From NCBI GenBank assembly GCA_947652605.1, contig OX393583.1:9713222-9777221 (forward strand): a stretch of DNA of 64,000 bases. Reading direction: 5' to 3'. The DNA is from Elmis aenea (lineage: Eukaryota > Arthropoda > Insecta > Coleoptera > Elmidae). Each line of letters opens with the position of its first letter. Position 1 is the first letter of the stretch. The position numbers and the translations under genes were made by a program. The notes under the pieces are model-generated. The model ran no database searches. It saw only the letters and a list, made by a program, of their open reading frames with translations, and was not told the DNA's origin. Shown piece after piece: positions 1-11,713 of this stretch.

Positions 1-134
1 TGCATATTAAAAACAGAAAACCTTAACCAACCTTTAACCTGACCCTTTATTATTGTCCAAGCGAATGAGGACTTATTTAAAGCTTTTACTTTTAAAATCG
101 AATGCCTAAAAATGGTTTTCCTTTTTTTTTTTAG

Positions 135-352
135 CATATACACAACGATCTCCGACAATATCGTACATATCACAGGAACAAATCAAAGACATTGGAGGAA
201 TAGTAGACTTATTATGTTCTGTTCAGTATGCGCAAGATTATCCTGTTTTGTGGATGAAAGTGGATCGTACGAATAGTGGATATGTTCTACCGATTTCCAC
301 AGGCAGTTCGCTAATTTTGCACGATTCGAGATTTGCTTTAAGATACGATCAG
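135..352 (+). CDS. Lac: Lachesin exon: first Ig domain, N-terminal half
   Basis: Acceptor is a long T-run ending TTAG; donor is CAG|GTAAGA. Encodes YTQRSPTISYIS, the first Ig cysteine in LLCSVQYA and the tryptophan in VLWMKVD, ending RYDQ in phase 0. The first two bases complete a codon from an exon outside the window. Confidence 0.93.
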
Positions 353-3300
353 GTAAGAAATCGACGCATTATATTCAACATATAATTTTTTACGTCATCG
401 GGTATTTAAAGGTTCTCCAAGAACAACACGCAATAAGTTAATGAAAACAAACTTTTGAAATGCGATTGTCAAATGTTTTATTTGTCGCGATAATACCTTC
501 AATTATTTTTTTTACTTCTGTGTAGTTACATTTAACAGAATTTAAAATCGTTTTCTATAAATAATTCTAATAAAGCCTTACATGAAAAATTTAAAAAAAG
601 AATGCGTCATTGCTTTTATATTGTTTTCCAATTAAAAAAATCTATAATTTATACATATTTATGTGATCTTCAGATCATGGCGTCGTGGTAGGTTAAGTGT
701 ACTTATGATATGTGATGAGAGGATCACAGTTATCGTTTGTTTTAAGAAAAATGCTTTAACCTGACCTTCATTCATTTGGTCAGTAATAGAGGGTTAGGTT
801 AAAGCTTTTTTAAAATGAGTCAAAATGAAGGTTATTTTCATTTTTAAAAAATGGCTTTCACTAACTTTTAACCTGATTCTTATTTGGTGTTTCGTGAACC
901 TAGCACATAATCGACACGGAAATATCCGAGGTACACTTGCCCTACCAAGACGCCATAACGGTGTCCATGATCTGACCCATATTTATTTCACTGCTCCTAA
1001 AGATGCATTTAATTTAAAAATTACTAATGCCTTTACAAAATGACCACAATTATACTTACTGTTTTTTTCAGGCTAGCTCAACATACACTTTGCAAATTAA
1101 AGATATTCAAGAGACTGACGCAGGATATTATCAGTGCCAGGTGCTTATATCGGTGAGCAATAAAATTACGGCTGAGGTGGAACTACAAGTCCGAAGACCA
1201 CCAGTCATTTCTGACAACTCAACTAGATCAATTGTCGTATCAGAGAGCGAAGGTAAGATACATTTTTATTCATAAATGCTGTATTCCTATGTTTTATTAT
1301 ACAGGGTGCCACACAAAAAATGCCGCAAGCTGTAACTCCGTTGTTTGTGGTCCGATTTTAATGAACAAAAAACTAATTGAAATAGCTCCTTAAAATACTA
1401 TGAACTGAATTGGATTTCAATTTTTTTTACTAAATCTGGTAGAAATTTTTTTTTCTGAATTCAATGATGTAATCATAAGTAAATTTCAGTGCTAAACTAA
1501 TAAGAAATAAAAAATAAAAGTTAAACAGAAATCGGTTAGGTTTCACTAAATTTTCAAGTGTGCCGTGGAAAACAAAAAAATCTTAATCAACAAATATCAT
1601 TTAAATACCACACTGACGTTTAAATGACATTTGTTGATAAAGATTTTTTTTGTTTTCCACGGCACGCTTGAAAATTTTGTGAAACCTAACCTATTTTAGT
1701 TAAACTTTTATTTTTTATTTCTTATTAGTTTAGCACTAAAATTAACTTATGATTACATCATTGAATTCAGAAAAAAAAATTCTACCAGATTTAGTAAAAA
1801 AAATAGATGGTGCCATTTGGAAAAAAAAAATTGACTATCGTTTGACATTTAAGTTTACCTTAAAAAAAATTGAAATCCAATTCAGTTTATAGTATTTGAG
1901 GAGCCATTTGATTTAGTTTTTTGCTCACCAAAATCGGACCACAAACAACGGAGTTACAGCTTGCGGCGTTTTTTGTGTGACACCCTGTATATTACATTCC
2001 GGTATGTTTAAAATAAGTTGCAATTAATGTTGACGTTTTATTGATAATAATGTGTTGACCACATTACTATACAGCAGTGCTTCCCAAACTTTTGACATCT
2101 GTGTACCCCTTCTATAATTTTCGTAACACTGAGTACCCCTCGTTAAAAAAAATTAAAATAATAAACGAAATATAAAATTTATTCATAATAAAATACAAAT
2201 AAAATATATAAAAGTTATATTATAAATAAAATTCATTATAATCGCGTACCCCCACCAAACTCTTCCCGTAACCCCCAGTGGTACGCGTACCACACTTTGA
2301 GAAACACTGTTATACAGCATACATTCACTTGTCTACTGCAGTGGTTTCCAACCTTTTTGTACCTCCGCCCCCCTTTTTCATAAAAAAATTTTTGCGCCCC
2401 CCTCACTTTTCGTAACAATCTAATTTCATAAATACTGTCCTGATATAATAATTATTTAATGAATATACCATATTCTGTATAAATAAAGTTCATTTTGTTT
2501 GTTTGTATTCAAAAATGATGTTTTGGTAACAGCTGCGTGCCCCCTTGCAATAGTCTCGCGCCCCCCTGGTTGGAAACCACTGAGCTACTGTTACTAGATG
2601 TGTATTCTGCGATGGGCCGCACTGTGGGAGAAGAGTACTTATTTTATTACTCTTTTATTTATTATTTTTGATTATGGCCCGAGATCATCTTGATAAGGTG
2701 GTTGAACTTTTAAACGTTGTTTTACGTAATACACTGGTCAAGGCAAATATTAGGCAGTAAAAAACAATTAAAACACAAAAATGTAAACAACAGACCCCTT
2801 CGTTTTTCGATTGGCTAAACATTTTCCGGTGGTTGGTTCTTAACTACCTTAGCCCGATTGTCCCTAGACTTTGTCATCCTCCTATAAGCACATAATGTAC
2901 GAGTAGTGTGTCCTACTTATAATGCACAAATCAATAAATCGTTTGTTGATCGACGAACTCCAGACACTTAAAAAAAAATAGAAAGACAGGGAAAATAAAA
3001 ATATGTATATGTAAACCATATTTTTAAAACAAAATTGGGGTTTCGCGGGGCCCTTCAGAAGTCGGGGCCCAGGGCGCGCGCCCGGTGCGCCCGCCGTTAA
3101 ATCCGCCTCTGATCAGTGGTTACTGTTCTTGTGGTTACGCAGTTTTTTTTCCATTGTAGTTCATGATGCCACTGAACCCATTTAACATTAATATATTATT
3201 GTATAAATGTTTTAGCTGTGGAACTGTCTTGTTATGCCGGCGGTTACCCACCACCCAGAATTTCCTGGAGAAGAGAAAACAACGCCATCTTACCGACAGG

Positions 3301-6300
3301 AGGTTCCATTTACAGAGGAAGTGTTCTTAAAATAAAAACAATAAAAAAGAGCGACCGTGGAACCTATTACTGTGTTGCTGAAAATGGTGTTGGCAGAGGA
3401 GCCAGACGTAAGTGTTACATGGAAAATTATTGCTCAATAATTATAAGCCTTTAGGTGAAACTCAAAACAGTAAAAACTAAAAAATAGTTTTTGGTTTCAA
3501 TTAAATCGTTCAAAAAAATTATTTTGCAGACAAAAATTGTGTCTTTTTTAAACCACGGAATTATTCGTTTAACCTCTCGCCTTAAAAAGTAATTTGTAAA
3601 ATGTTAATATTTTTGTAAAATCTTGGTTTTAGATTATTTTGAAGCAAAAAAATGCTTAAAGTGTTAAATTACATGTGGTTCATTTATTTTTCTAGGTAAT
3701 GTTGCCGTTGAAGTTGAGTTTGCACCTGAAATTCGCGTCAAACGACCACGACTTGGACAAGCGTTGCAGTACGACATGGATCTTGAATGTCATATTGAAG
3801 CGTATCCACCACCAGCTATCACATGGCATAAAGATGGTGTCCAGTTATCAAACAATCAACATTATAGGTAGGTCTTTCCCCATCTGCCGACAATTAGTTA
3901 AAAAAGGTTTAATTTGAAGACCACTCCCTGTACTTCTTATTGTTATGACTACTTGCAAGGCTTTTGTTTCTTGTTTATGTGGCTTTTGTTTTTTGTTATG
4001 TATGTGGCTTTTGTTTCTTGTTATGTATGTGGCTTTTTTCTTGTTATGTATGTGGCTTTTGTTACTTGTTATATATCTGGTTTTTGTTTCTTGTTATGTA
4101 TGTAGCTTGTTTCTTGTTTATGTGGCTTTTGTTTCTTATGATTGTGGCTTTTGTTTCTTGTCATGTTTGCGGCTTTTGTTTCTTGTCGTGTGTGGCCTGT
4201 TTCCTGTTATGTGGCTTTTGTTTCTTATGTTTGTGGCTTTTGTTTTTTGTTATTTGTGGCTTGTTTCTTGTTGTGTATGTGCCTTGTTTCCTGTTATTTA
4301 TGTGGCTTTTGTTTCTTGTTATGTATGTGGCTTTTGTTTGTTGTTATGTATGAAGCTTGTGTTTCTTATTTATGTGGCTTTTGTTTCTTGTTATGCATGT
4401 GACCTTTGTCTGTAGTCTGTATGATTATCTCCATCCTTTTTTATCTTTAGTTCTGTAGCCTTTCTCCACTTGATCCTTCTGTTTGTGACAGCTTCTTTTA
4501 CCTCCTCATTCTAGGTTTGTCTTAGTTTTCCCTTTTGCCTTTTCATCCAGTTTGTGCTTCATAGATTTTCTTGGACATTTTATCTTCCCCCATTTGATTA
4601 TATATCTCCTGGATGTTATATTCCATTGTTTGTACTTAAAGGTTTTCTCTATGGGTTTCATCTCTAATTTTGTCTCGTTTTACCTTCAATTTTTCTTTAA
4701 TACCACACTTCCATACCAGCTTGTTTTTGATTTTGGGTCATGATCCTTAATTCTATTAATTTTTTGCTTTCAGTATATCGCATTTCGCCACTGCCGACGA
4801 GTTGACAGACAGTACACTGCGTGTTATAACAATAGAAAAACGTCAGTTTGGTCAGTACATGTGCAAAGCTGCCAACAAAATTGGACACGATGAGGGGCAC
4901 GTGGAACTTATCGGTAAGTGTTTAACATTTTTGTGCGTATGTCGTAATGTTAATGCAACATTAAGTATGTCGAGTTGTGCATCTCTAAACATTTGCACGT
5001 TTGATGATTTTAGTCAGATTTTTCAAGTTTTTTTCTCTTATTTTGCTGATGCCTAAATTAGTTCAGTTAACAGCCTTAGTAATAAATAATAAACCTAAAC
5101 AATTCTCGCAATTAATAAGTCTGAAGTAATTTTTTTTGTTAAATTCAAAATTTATTAATGTTTTTATATATTAAACTTTGTATAATCGATTAAAATGTTT
5201 TCTGATAAATGTTGAATTTAGGCTGATATTCACATTCAGCCCAACATAATTTAAGCCATCACAACCTGACCAAACCTCCATCTCGAAGAATCCCAACTTT
5301 ACGTGATTTAACCTTATGTAAACAGACTTAACATAACACAATATAATTGAAATAATTCAACCGTATAGAGCTTAATTTAATTTAATGTGATCTAAGCGAA
5401 TGTAATCCAGCCCTGCACATTCTTATGTAACTTGATCCATCATAGAGCCGTTTTAACTTAAAGTGGACTGTGACACAGAAACCAAAACTAGTCCAAAACG
5501 TTTATTACTGCACCACCTAAAAACATACGTCTGTTTCAGCAACGTGATCATAACCTGTAAATTCATTTACCGTCACTCAACGCTTCAGAAAAGTATAAAT
5601 TTCAACCACCATCTCCTCTCTTTGCGCATCTTGTGGTTTAAGTTAAAACTGCTATAACCTAACAATGTGTAGTGCAACTTAACCCAACCTAGTTGAACTT
5701 TATCTAACCTGGTTAAACCCATCCTAATATTACCTAGCTCAAGGCTAAAGGTAGCCGAACCCAACCTAACATATTGTAACATATCATAATACAACCTAAT
5801 GTACCCAAACAGCCTAACCTTTTGTTATCTAACCTTGCCCAACTCATCATAACTTTATCTAACCTGGTTAAACCCATCCTAATATTACCTAGCTGAAGGC
5901 TTAAGGTAGCTGAACCCATCCTAACATATTGTAAGATAACATAACCCAACCTAATGTACCCAACAGCCTAACCCAACACGACCTTTTGTTATCCAACCTT
6001 GCCCAGCTCATCATAACCCAACCTAATTGAACTTTATCTAACCTAATTTAACACATCCTAAATACTAAACTCCGGGTAACTGGACTCAACCTAACATAAT
6101 GTAATACAACATAACCCAACCCAACGTAACCTATTGGTAACGAACCTTATCCAGCTGAACATACCCCACCCTAATTTAACTCTATTTAACCTAATTTAAC
6201 TCTAGGTAGCCGAACCTAACGTAATGTAATACAGCATAACCCAACCTAATGTACTCAAGCAGCCTAACCCAACACGACCTTTTGTTATCTAACCTTGCCC

Positions 6301-7111
6301 AACTCATCATAGCCCAACCTAATTGAACTTTATCTAACCTAGTTTAACACATCCTAAATGCTAAACTTTGGGTAACTGAACCCAACCTAACATAATGTAA
6401 TACAACATAACCCAACCCACCTAACCTAATGTTAACGAACCTTATCCAGCTGAACATACCCCACCTTAATTTAACTCTATTTAACCTAATTTAACTCAAG
6501 GTAGCCGAACACAACCTAACGTAATGTAATACAGCATAACCCAACCTAATACAACCTTGGGCATAACCCAACTTTACAGTATGCACCTTAATCTAATCTA
6601 ACGTATCATAGCTTAACCTAATGTAGCATAACTTAAGGTAGCTGAACCCAACCTTATTTGACTTAACCTTGGGTAACTCAAATTAGTGCAACCCATCATA
6701 ATGTAATGCGGCTCAGCATAGCCCAACCTAACTTTGTGTGAACCAATCTACAGGAACCAAATCTAACATAACTCAAAGTAATATAACGCAACCTATTGTC
6801 ACTCAACATAACCTAACCTTAACTAACGTGGCCCTACGTAACACACCCTAATGCAACCTAATTCCCCCCATATAATTTGGGAATGTGATTATTACGCTTA
6901 GATTCAACATTTTACATGTGTAGTTTAATTAGTTCTTGCTCAGGCATGTCAATGTGTAGCCTTGCTATAGCAATGTGTGTATGTATCAATAGAAACCATC
7001 ATCCCTGTATGCCCACCTGCTTGCGGACAGGCCTATTACGGAGAGGCAGCCACAATTTCTACCAGCACTATAGCAGTTTTAACTGCACTTCTTCTCTACA
7101 TCTATCGGTAA
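135..7111 (+). CDS. Lac: Lachesin, 5' end missing (six exons)
   Basis: GPI-anchored cell-adhesion protein of the immunoglobulin superfamily, known in insects from septate junctions, tracheal tubes and neurons. Exons 135-352, 1072-1252, 3216-3407, 3696-3867, 4774-4913 and 6993-7111 join in frame (phases 0,1,1,2,1) into about 340 residues, close to the roughly 360 of the fly protein, so only the signal-peptide exon(s) upstream are missing. Three Ig domains are visible through their cysteine pairs: LLCSVQYA with YYQCQV, LSCYAGGYP with YYCVAENG, and LECHIEAYP with YMCKAANK. Strongly conserved lachesin blocks include SYISQEQIKDIGG, LQIKDIQETDAG, RRPPVISDNST and RLGQALQYDMDLECHIEAYP. The tail CPPACGQAYYG followed by a hydrophobic stretch to the stop fits a GPI-anchor signal. 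Introns carry transposons but all splice sites are canonical and no lesion is seen. Convergent with the channel gene on the other strand. Confidence 0.95.
353..1071. other. Lachesin intron, nothing recognised
   Basis: AT-rich intronic sequence with no coding similarity seen. A short stretch near 750-800 (TTTAACCTGACC and TTGGTCA) has look-alikes at the window start and near 9345, probably an old repeat. Confidence 0.5.
1072..1252 (+). CDS. Lac: Lachesin exon: end of Ig 1, linker to Ig 2
   Basis: Acceptor TTTTTTTCAG, donor AAG|GTAAG. Encodes TYTLQIKDIQETDAG, the second cysteine (YYQCQV) and the highly conserved linker RRPPVISDNST. Ends with one base of a split codon (phase 1). Confidence 0.95.
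1298..1992. mobile_element. Foldback element in lachesin intron
   Basis: Begins TATACAGGGTGCCACAC and ends GTGTGACACCCTGTATAT. The two arms, about 300 bases each, are near-perfect reverse complements (GTAACTCCGTTGTTTGTGG on the left, CCACAAACAACGGAGTTAC on the right). It has no coding capacity and belongs to the CAGGGTG-ended family found throughout the window. Confidence 0.85.
2075..2309. mobile_element. hAT-type MITE
   Basis: Terminal inverted repeats CAGTGCTTCCCAAACTTT and AAAGTGT-type complement ending GAGAAACACTG. Flanked by an 8-bp target duplication with one mismatch (CTATACAG at 2067-2074, TTATACAG at 2310-2317), as hAT transposases produce. Non-coding. Confidence 0.75.
2339..2582. 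mobile_element. hAT-type MITE
   Basis: Terminal repeats CAGTGGTTTCCAACC and GGTTGGAAACCACTG are exact complements. Flanks GTCTACTG and AGCTACTG agree at 6 of 8 bases, a decayed 8-bp target duplication. Related to the element just upstream but a different subfamily. Confidence 0.75.
3040..3111. mobile_element. Terminal fragment of a GC-rich DNA transposon
   Basis: An abrupt GC-rich patch (GGGGCCC, GGGCGCGCGCCCGG) ending TTAAATCCGCCTCTG, which looks like the right end of a CAGAGGCGGATTTA-type hAT element. No matching left end was found, so this is a truncated copy. Confidence 0.45.
3216..3407 (+). CDS. Lac: Lachesin exon: Ig domain 2
   Basis: Acceptor TTTTAG, donor AGAC|GTAAGT. Encodes a complete C2-type core: LSCYAGGYPPP, ISWRRENNAILPT, and DRGTYYCVAENG with the second cysteine. 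Ends with one base of an arginine codon. Confidence 0.95.
3696..3867 (+). CDS. Lac: Lachesin exon: start of Ig domain 3
   Basis: Acceptor TTTTTCTAG, donor TATAG|GTAGGT. Encodes RLGQALQYDMDLECHIEAYP and the conserved ITWHKDG, ending NNQHY plus two bases of a serine codon. Confidence 0.95.
3956..4413. repeat. Minisatellite in lachesin intron
   Basis: About 18-20 imperfect tandem units of roughly 22-25 bases built on TATGTGGCTTTTGTTTCTTG. Unit length varies by one to three bases, which gives long but meaningless open frames rich in Phe, Cys and Val. Confidence 0.9.
4774..4913 (+). CDS. Lac: Lachesin exon: end of Ig domain 3
   Basis: Acceptor TTGCTTTCAG, donor ATCG|GTAAGTG. Encodes SHFATADELTDSTLRVI, then EKRQFGQYMCKAANK with the last Ig cysteine. 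Ends with one base of a glutamate codon. Confidence 0.94.
5640..6870. repeat. CCTAA-rich degenerate repeat block
   Basis: About 1.2 kb dominated by AACCTAACC-like words, with a longer repeated unit: GACCTTTTGTTATC-TAACCTTGCCCA recurs at about 5975 and 6270 and in shortened form at 5817, and AACATAATGTAATACAACATA recurs at about 6090 and 6390. CCTAA is the complement of the insect telomere word TTAGG, but the array is too degenerate to be called telomeric. Confidence 0.7.
6993..7111 (+). CDS. Lac: Lachesin terminal exon: Cys-rich tail and GPI signal
   Basis: Begins after ATCAATAG. With the split glutamate codon it reads ETIIPVCPPACGQAYYG, then a serine/threonine-rich stretch, then TIAVLTALLLYIYR and TAA. 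The block matches the lachesin C terminus in length and in its cysteine pattern. The pyrimidine tract before the acceptor is weak, but phase and product agree. Confidence 0.9.
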
Positions 7112-7183
7112 GTTATTTAGAATTGTACTGCTACTAGCATGAGAACGAGTAGATGCTAACTGTGCCATTTTATTTTAAAGATA

Positions 7184-7189
7184 AATAAA
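7184..7189 (+). promoter_or_regulatory. Lac: Poly(A) signal of lachesin
   Basis: AATAAA inside ATAAATAAATAAAT, about 75 bases after the lachesin stop codon. Confidence 0.5.
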
Positions 7190-7300
7190 TAAATTTATAA
7201 CCCGTTCTTTTCCAAACAAAAGATGAGTTTAAAAAAATATATGTTAATAATTTTTGCTAAAAACTGATGGTGCAACCATAAATATTTTTTTACTCACGAC

Positions 7301-7642
7301 ATACAGGGTGTCCCAACCAAGAGAAAATATAAGTTGCTTTGTTATAGGTAAAAATTTGAAATAACTTTCAAATAAACGACATTTAGTACATAACCTTAAA
7401 TTATCTTCAACTGTAGTGTTTTGTTTTTGCGCACTGTAACTTTGTTTTTTTAAATGGAACACTGTATATTTTCCATTTTTTTGATGCAAAATTAAATTTT
7501 TTTCAAAAATATATTTTTTGAGTTATTGAGGTTAAAAAAAGTTAACGCTTAGAAAGTTATGACAAACTAACTTTTTTTTTAAATGGAAATTATAGTTGGC
7601 CATGATCTATTGGCATTCCTGTTTTTTTTTCTCATTTCAAAT
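7301..7642. mobile_element. Unpaired arm of a CAGGGTG-type element
   Basis: Starts ATACAGGGTGTCCCAACC and runs into the next foldback element; its own right arm is not visible. Contains an internal AACACTGTATA half-site. Non-coding. Confidence 0.5.
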
Positions 7643-8426
7643 ATACAGGGCGTTTTTTAAATATTGTGAAAACATTGGGGAGGTGATACCTTATCGAAAA
7701 TTAAGGGGGAACTTTTATATCAAATGTTTTCCTTAGTCGTCTGGTTTTGGAGTTACACCCCCTTAAATGGGAGTGGTAAAATTAGGTTTTTATTTTATTT
7801 CTCCAATTTGGATAAATGTAGGAGAATGATATTTGATAGATGTTTTGTACTTATTAAAAGGTTTTCCATAGTAATATTTTCAATCATCTTCCATCTTCAC
7901 AGGGGGCTGAAAAATGCACCCCTGTTGTTTTTTTTTAATCAGAACTTTTTGGTGGGTTGAAATTTTGCAATTAAAAATATTTGTTTTGAAAGCTTAAATT
8001 ATTTAAAAACTGTTTTATTCTTTTATTTTTTACTGACTGTCCTTCAGGAAAAACTAAAGAATAAAAAAAGTTTTGAAATAATTCAAGCTTTCAAAACTAA
8101 TATTTTTAATTGCAAAATTTCAACCCACCAAAAAGTTCTGATTAAAAAACCAACAGGGGCCGCACTTTCCAGCCCCGTGAAGATGGGAGATGATAGAAAA
8201 TACTACTAAGGGAACCTTTCAATAAGCATAAAACATCTAGTAAATATCATCCTCCTACATATATCCAAAGTTAAGGAATAAAATAAATTTTACCACTCCC
8301 CTTTGGGGAGGTGTAACTCCGAAACTAGACGTCTAAGGAAAAAAAATTATATAAAAGTCCCCCCTTAATTTACGACAAGAAATTGCCTCCTGAATTTATC
8401 GCAATATTTAAGAAACACCCTGTATA
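7643..8426. mobile_element. Foldback element
   Basis: ATACAGGGCGTTTTTTAAATATTG at the left and CAATATTTAAGAAACACCCTGTAT at the right bound arms of about 370 bases that are reverse complements, including GGTGGGTTGAAATTTTGCAA and its complement around the centre near 8035. Non-coding. Confidence 0.85.
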
Positions 8427-9273
8427 AGGGGCGATGAAGTTATTTTTAACAATACAAAAGTAACAAAGCTTATAAAAATTTTTAAAATCGGCACTACATA
8501 AACAATAAAGTAGGCTGTAAAAACAAAGGAAAAAACAAAATTTGAACAAAATAAACAACAATGACCTCAGATATGACACAATATTAAAACGACAAAGAAA
8601 CAATTTTTCGCTAATAACTGAAAAACCGAAAATTTTACAATAATTCTGAAAAAGATTTTGTCTCAAAAAACTGCACATTTTTGGTAATTGAACCGTTTCT
8701 CTATCTTGAATATTAAGCGGGATACCCATGTAATCTCATCGAATTTGGTCCATTATTTTTTTTATGGTTACATTGTTTTGTAACCGTCTTAACACTGTTT
8801 TTTTTCCAGAAATTTCAACCCCCAACATTAATTATCAGGGCCTAATATGGAATAGCGGTAGCTACAAAATTAAATCATTTGTATGCACATCATTACCTCT
8901 GACTTTATTATTGATACGTCCATTTTAAGTTTATAATTTCACAAAGGTGATGTAAGGAAAGAGACTGAAATTGAGTGTGTAATAGCTCAGTATATTTTAT
9001 AATTTTTTATAGCTTGTTACAAGCTTTTAGGGGACTCGTCCCTCTCTGTATATTAATTTTAAACATTTTAACGTAGAATTTGACTTCCAATTTTGTTTTT
9101 GAAGCTGTGCACTCTAAAATCGGAGAAACAATTTACTTTCAGTTGTTATTATCTTAACCACTGGTCAAAGTCTCCAATATTGTACATATATCAATTATGT
9201 ATTTATTTTTTTAAATAGTTAAGTAAATTTTTAATTTAACTCACATTTGATATACTCTTAATTGTCCATAACG
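8427..9273. other. Intergenic; truncated foldback arm then nothing recognised
   Basis: The end near 8700-8745 (AAGCGGGATACCCATG, then TCGAATTTGG) resembles the right arm of the family at 29196-29947 without its terminal CACCCTG. The rest to 9273 shows no recognisable gene. Confidence 0.4.
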
Positions 9274-9466
9274 CATGGGCGTCCACAGGGCAGGGCTAAC
9301 GGGGCACTTGCTCCTGCCTGGAATCGAGTGCTTCGTTAATGACCAAATGAAAGAGGGTCAAGTTAAAATTTCGTTAATATTTTAATGCATTCCTGATGGG
9401 ATCAGTTGTGGGCAATTTGGTCTGCAAGCTTTGCGTCCCCCTGGACCCCCTCTGCGGACGCCCATG
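9274..9466. mobile_element. Short palindromic MITE
   Basis: Ends CATGGGCGTCCACAG and CTGCGGACGCCCATG are near-perfect complements; the interior is GC-rich near both ends. No convincing target duplication was seen, so the class is open. Confidence 0.6.
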
Positions 9467-9994
9467 TCCATTAGTGTTAGATCTGATTTGTGATCTGCTC
9501 TTTTTAACCGAAATGGTGGTAAATGGTACTATAGCCGAACATTCCAATTTTTGGACTGAACAATTATTTTTAATATGACATTTTTTGATAATATGTACTC
9601 GATTTTTAATATTTTACATGTTCGTGTTGTGTAGTCTATTATACAAAAAAAAATTAAGCTTCGCTTATGTGAGATTATAAAACTGTATACACATTTTCAT
9701 ATCATTTTGTATATTACGACGCTTATCGCCGAGTGTCTCATGCAATCAATGAGCAGGTATGAGTTTTAAGTTATTTTAAGTTTCTTTAATTGTTGACAGG
9801 GACAGATTTTCATTTCATTCCATGATACTCTTAATTAAGTGTATTTGTACTTTCGACTCTTTTATTTACGTGAGTGTTTGCTTTCTGAAAATTGATACAA
9901 AAGGAAATTCAAAATTCATTGAAAGAAATTTGAAACAATAAAACTACATTGCATATCAATAATAAAATTCTATTGATATTTGTATATGTAGGTA

Positions 9995-10640
9995 CGAGGC
10001 GTGATCAAAAAGTATTTAGACTACATCAAAAACTATGATACTGACAACTCTGACCCTCAAATCTTCCTCAAAATCAGTGGCCTAGCCAGAAATTCACCTT
10101 AGGAGTTGCAAAGGACATAGCACTCTTGACATTGTCTGTCCCGGTTCTCAGGGGACAGTCGACTTTTTAGCGTGTCAAAGCTATTTAATGAGGATTATAT
10201 GACAATGTTGCACTGGTATTGATATCTGCTTTATTCATTTATTTTATACATTCTGATATGTCAAGCATGTTCCATATCCCTGAATTTTTTTTATTGCATT
10301 TACAAAGGTACATGTGGTTTCGCATTATCATGGTGGAAAATTAACTCTTCATTGTTGGCTAATTCTGGCCGTTTTCCCTGAATATTTGCTCTTAGAAGAT
10401 CCAATTGGGAAAAGTGCTTTTCAGAGTTAATGTTATGATTAGATGGTAGAAATTTATAATGAAGTATTCCCTTCCAATCTCACCATACGCATAGCACGAC
10501 CTTCTTGGGATGTAAATCTGCTTTAGGAGTGGTTAATGGACTTGATCGTGGCATGCCTAAAAGTCTTTTTCGAGCACATTGTTGTAAATAATCCACTTCC
10601 TATCGCTCGCAACAATGCGATCCAAAAATGGTATGTTATC
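9995..10640 (-). pseudogene. Mariner transposase remnant
   Basis: On the minus strand the broken reading frames give FLDRIVASDRKWIIYNNV, DLHPKKV-like sequence (as IYIPRRS in a shifted frame) and IFHHDNAKPHVPL. These correspond to the first and second catalytic-aspartate regions of mariner transposases. Several frameshifts and stops (for example after KDF and in IF*E) make it inactive. The plus-strand start TA-CGAGGCGTGATCAAAAAG is a typical mariner terminal repeat and marks the 3' end of the element. The other end is lost near 10640, where another MITE begins. Confidence 0.75.
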
Positions 10641-10646
10641 ATAGGC

Positions 10647-10857
10647 TCAATTGCATAAAAGTTAAACCCGGGATTAACCCCTGTTAATCTCTAGTTTTAA
10701 GGTCAACTCACACAGGTGCAATCGCAATCATTATAATTAGTAACCTGATTACATAAGTAAGTAACATGATTATTAATTATGTGATCGAGATCGTGCCGGT
10801 GTGTGGTGTGTGTGGACCTTTGGGCGTTAATCCCGGCTTTAGCTTTTATGCAATCAG
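10647..10857. mobile_element. Palindromic MITE with a second one nested inside
   Basis: Outer repeats ATTGCATAAAAGTTAAACCC and GGCTTTAGCTTTTATGCAAT. Inside, about 10702-10800 is a second palindrome (TCAACTCACACAGG to CCGGTGTGTGG, centred on GTAACCTGATTAC) of the same family as 30077-30203. Confidence 0.65.
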
Positions 10858-11071
10858 ACCATAGTGTTTCAAATGTTATGGATGGAGTCTTAATAGTTTT
10901 TGATCACACCTTGTATTTAAACAATGTAATTATGGAGGGTTTGAACAGAAATATGTTCGTGTTAATTTTTGTTTCTATGTTGTGAGTATTTAACTGGCAA
11001 AAGATTAACTACAATCTGGGTTCGTGAACAAAACTAGAAAGCATTTACACTCGGTACACATTAGTACATAC

Positions 11072-11713
11072 ATACAGGGTGTACCACGACCCTGAGATTC
11101 TTCGATAGCTCCTTTATTAATGAAAATATCAAAAAATGTTTAATACAAATATTGTGCGAATCTATTTTCTACATAACCTAAAATTATTTTCAAATATACA
11201 GGGTGTTTCGTTTGAGCGGCACATAAAAAAATGTATTTTTTTAAAATAGAACACCCTGTATATTTTTACATTTTTGGATTCTTCTTAAAATTTACTTTAA
11301 AAAATGTATAAGGTTATATGGGTCTTAAGTCGACCGTTTTCGTAAAATTTACATTTTTATGAAATTTTTGAGCAATACAGCACTTTCAATTTTTTTTAAC
11401 ATTACAGTTATTTAAAATAGCAGTAAAACTTCGTTTAAAAATTAGATTAACAATAGATTAATTAACACTTTGCGCCAGCTACAATTTAAAAATATTATAC
11501 AGGGTGTTTTTTACGCTTGGCCCAACTTGTGAAACTTTAAACATCGATAAGTCATTTTTCTTAAATGCAACACCCTGTACTTATCTCAAAATGTAAAAAA
11601 AAATCACTTATACCCTTTTTGCACCAACCCCTTCATTTGTATTAAATATTTTTTGATATTTTCATTAATAAAGGAGCTATCGAAGAATCTCAGGGTCGTG
11701 GTGCACCCTGTAG
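11072..11713. mobile_element. Foldback element, multi-layered
   Basis: Outer ends CATACAGGGTGTACCACGAC and GTCGTGGTGCACCCTGTAG with arms carrying CCTGAGATTCTTCGATAGC and its complement. Inner CAGGGTG/CACCCTG borders occur at about 11205, 11245, 11500 and 11570. A related, larger copy lies at 21475-23526. Confidence 0.85.

Noticed and set aside
3945..4415. Long Phe/Cys/Val-rich open frames in several frames
   Set aside because: They are translations of the minisatellite 3956-4413 with a unit length that avoids stops; no protein family fits.
5585..5949. Minus-strand open frames with repeated MGLTRLDKV and YVRLGSA motifs
   Set aside because: They come from the CCTAA-rich repeat block; their internal similarity reflects DNA repetition.
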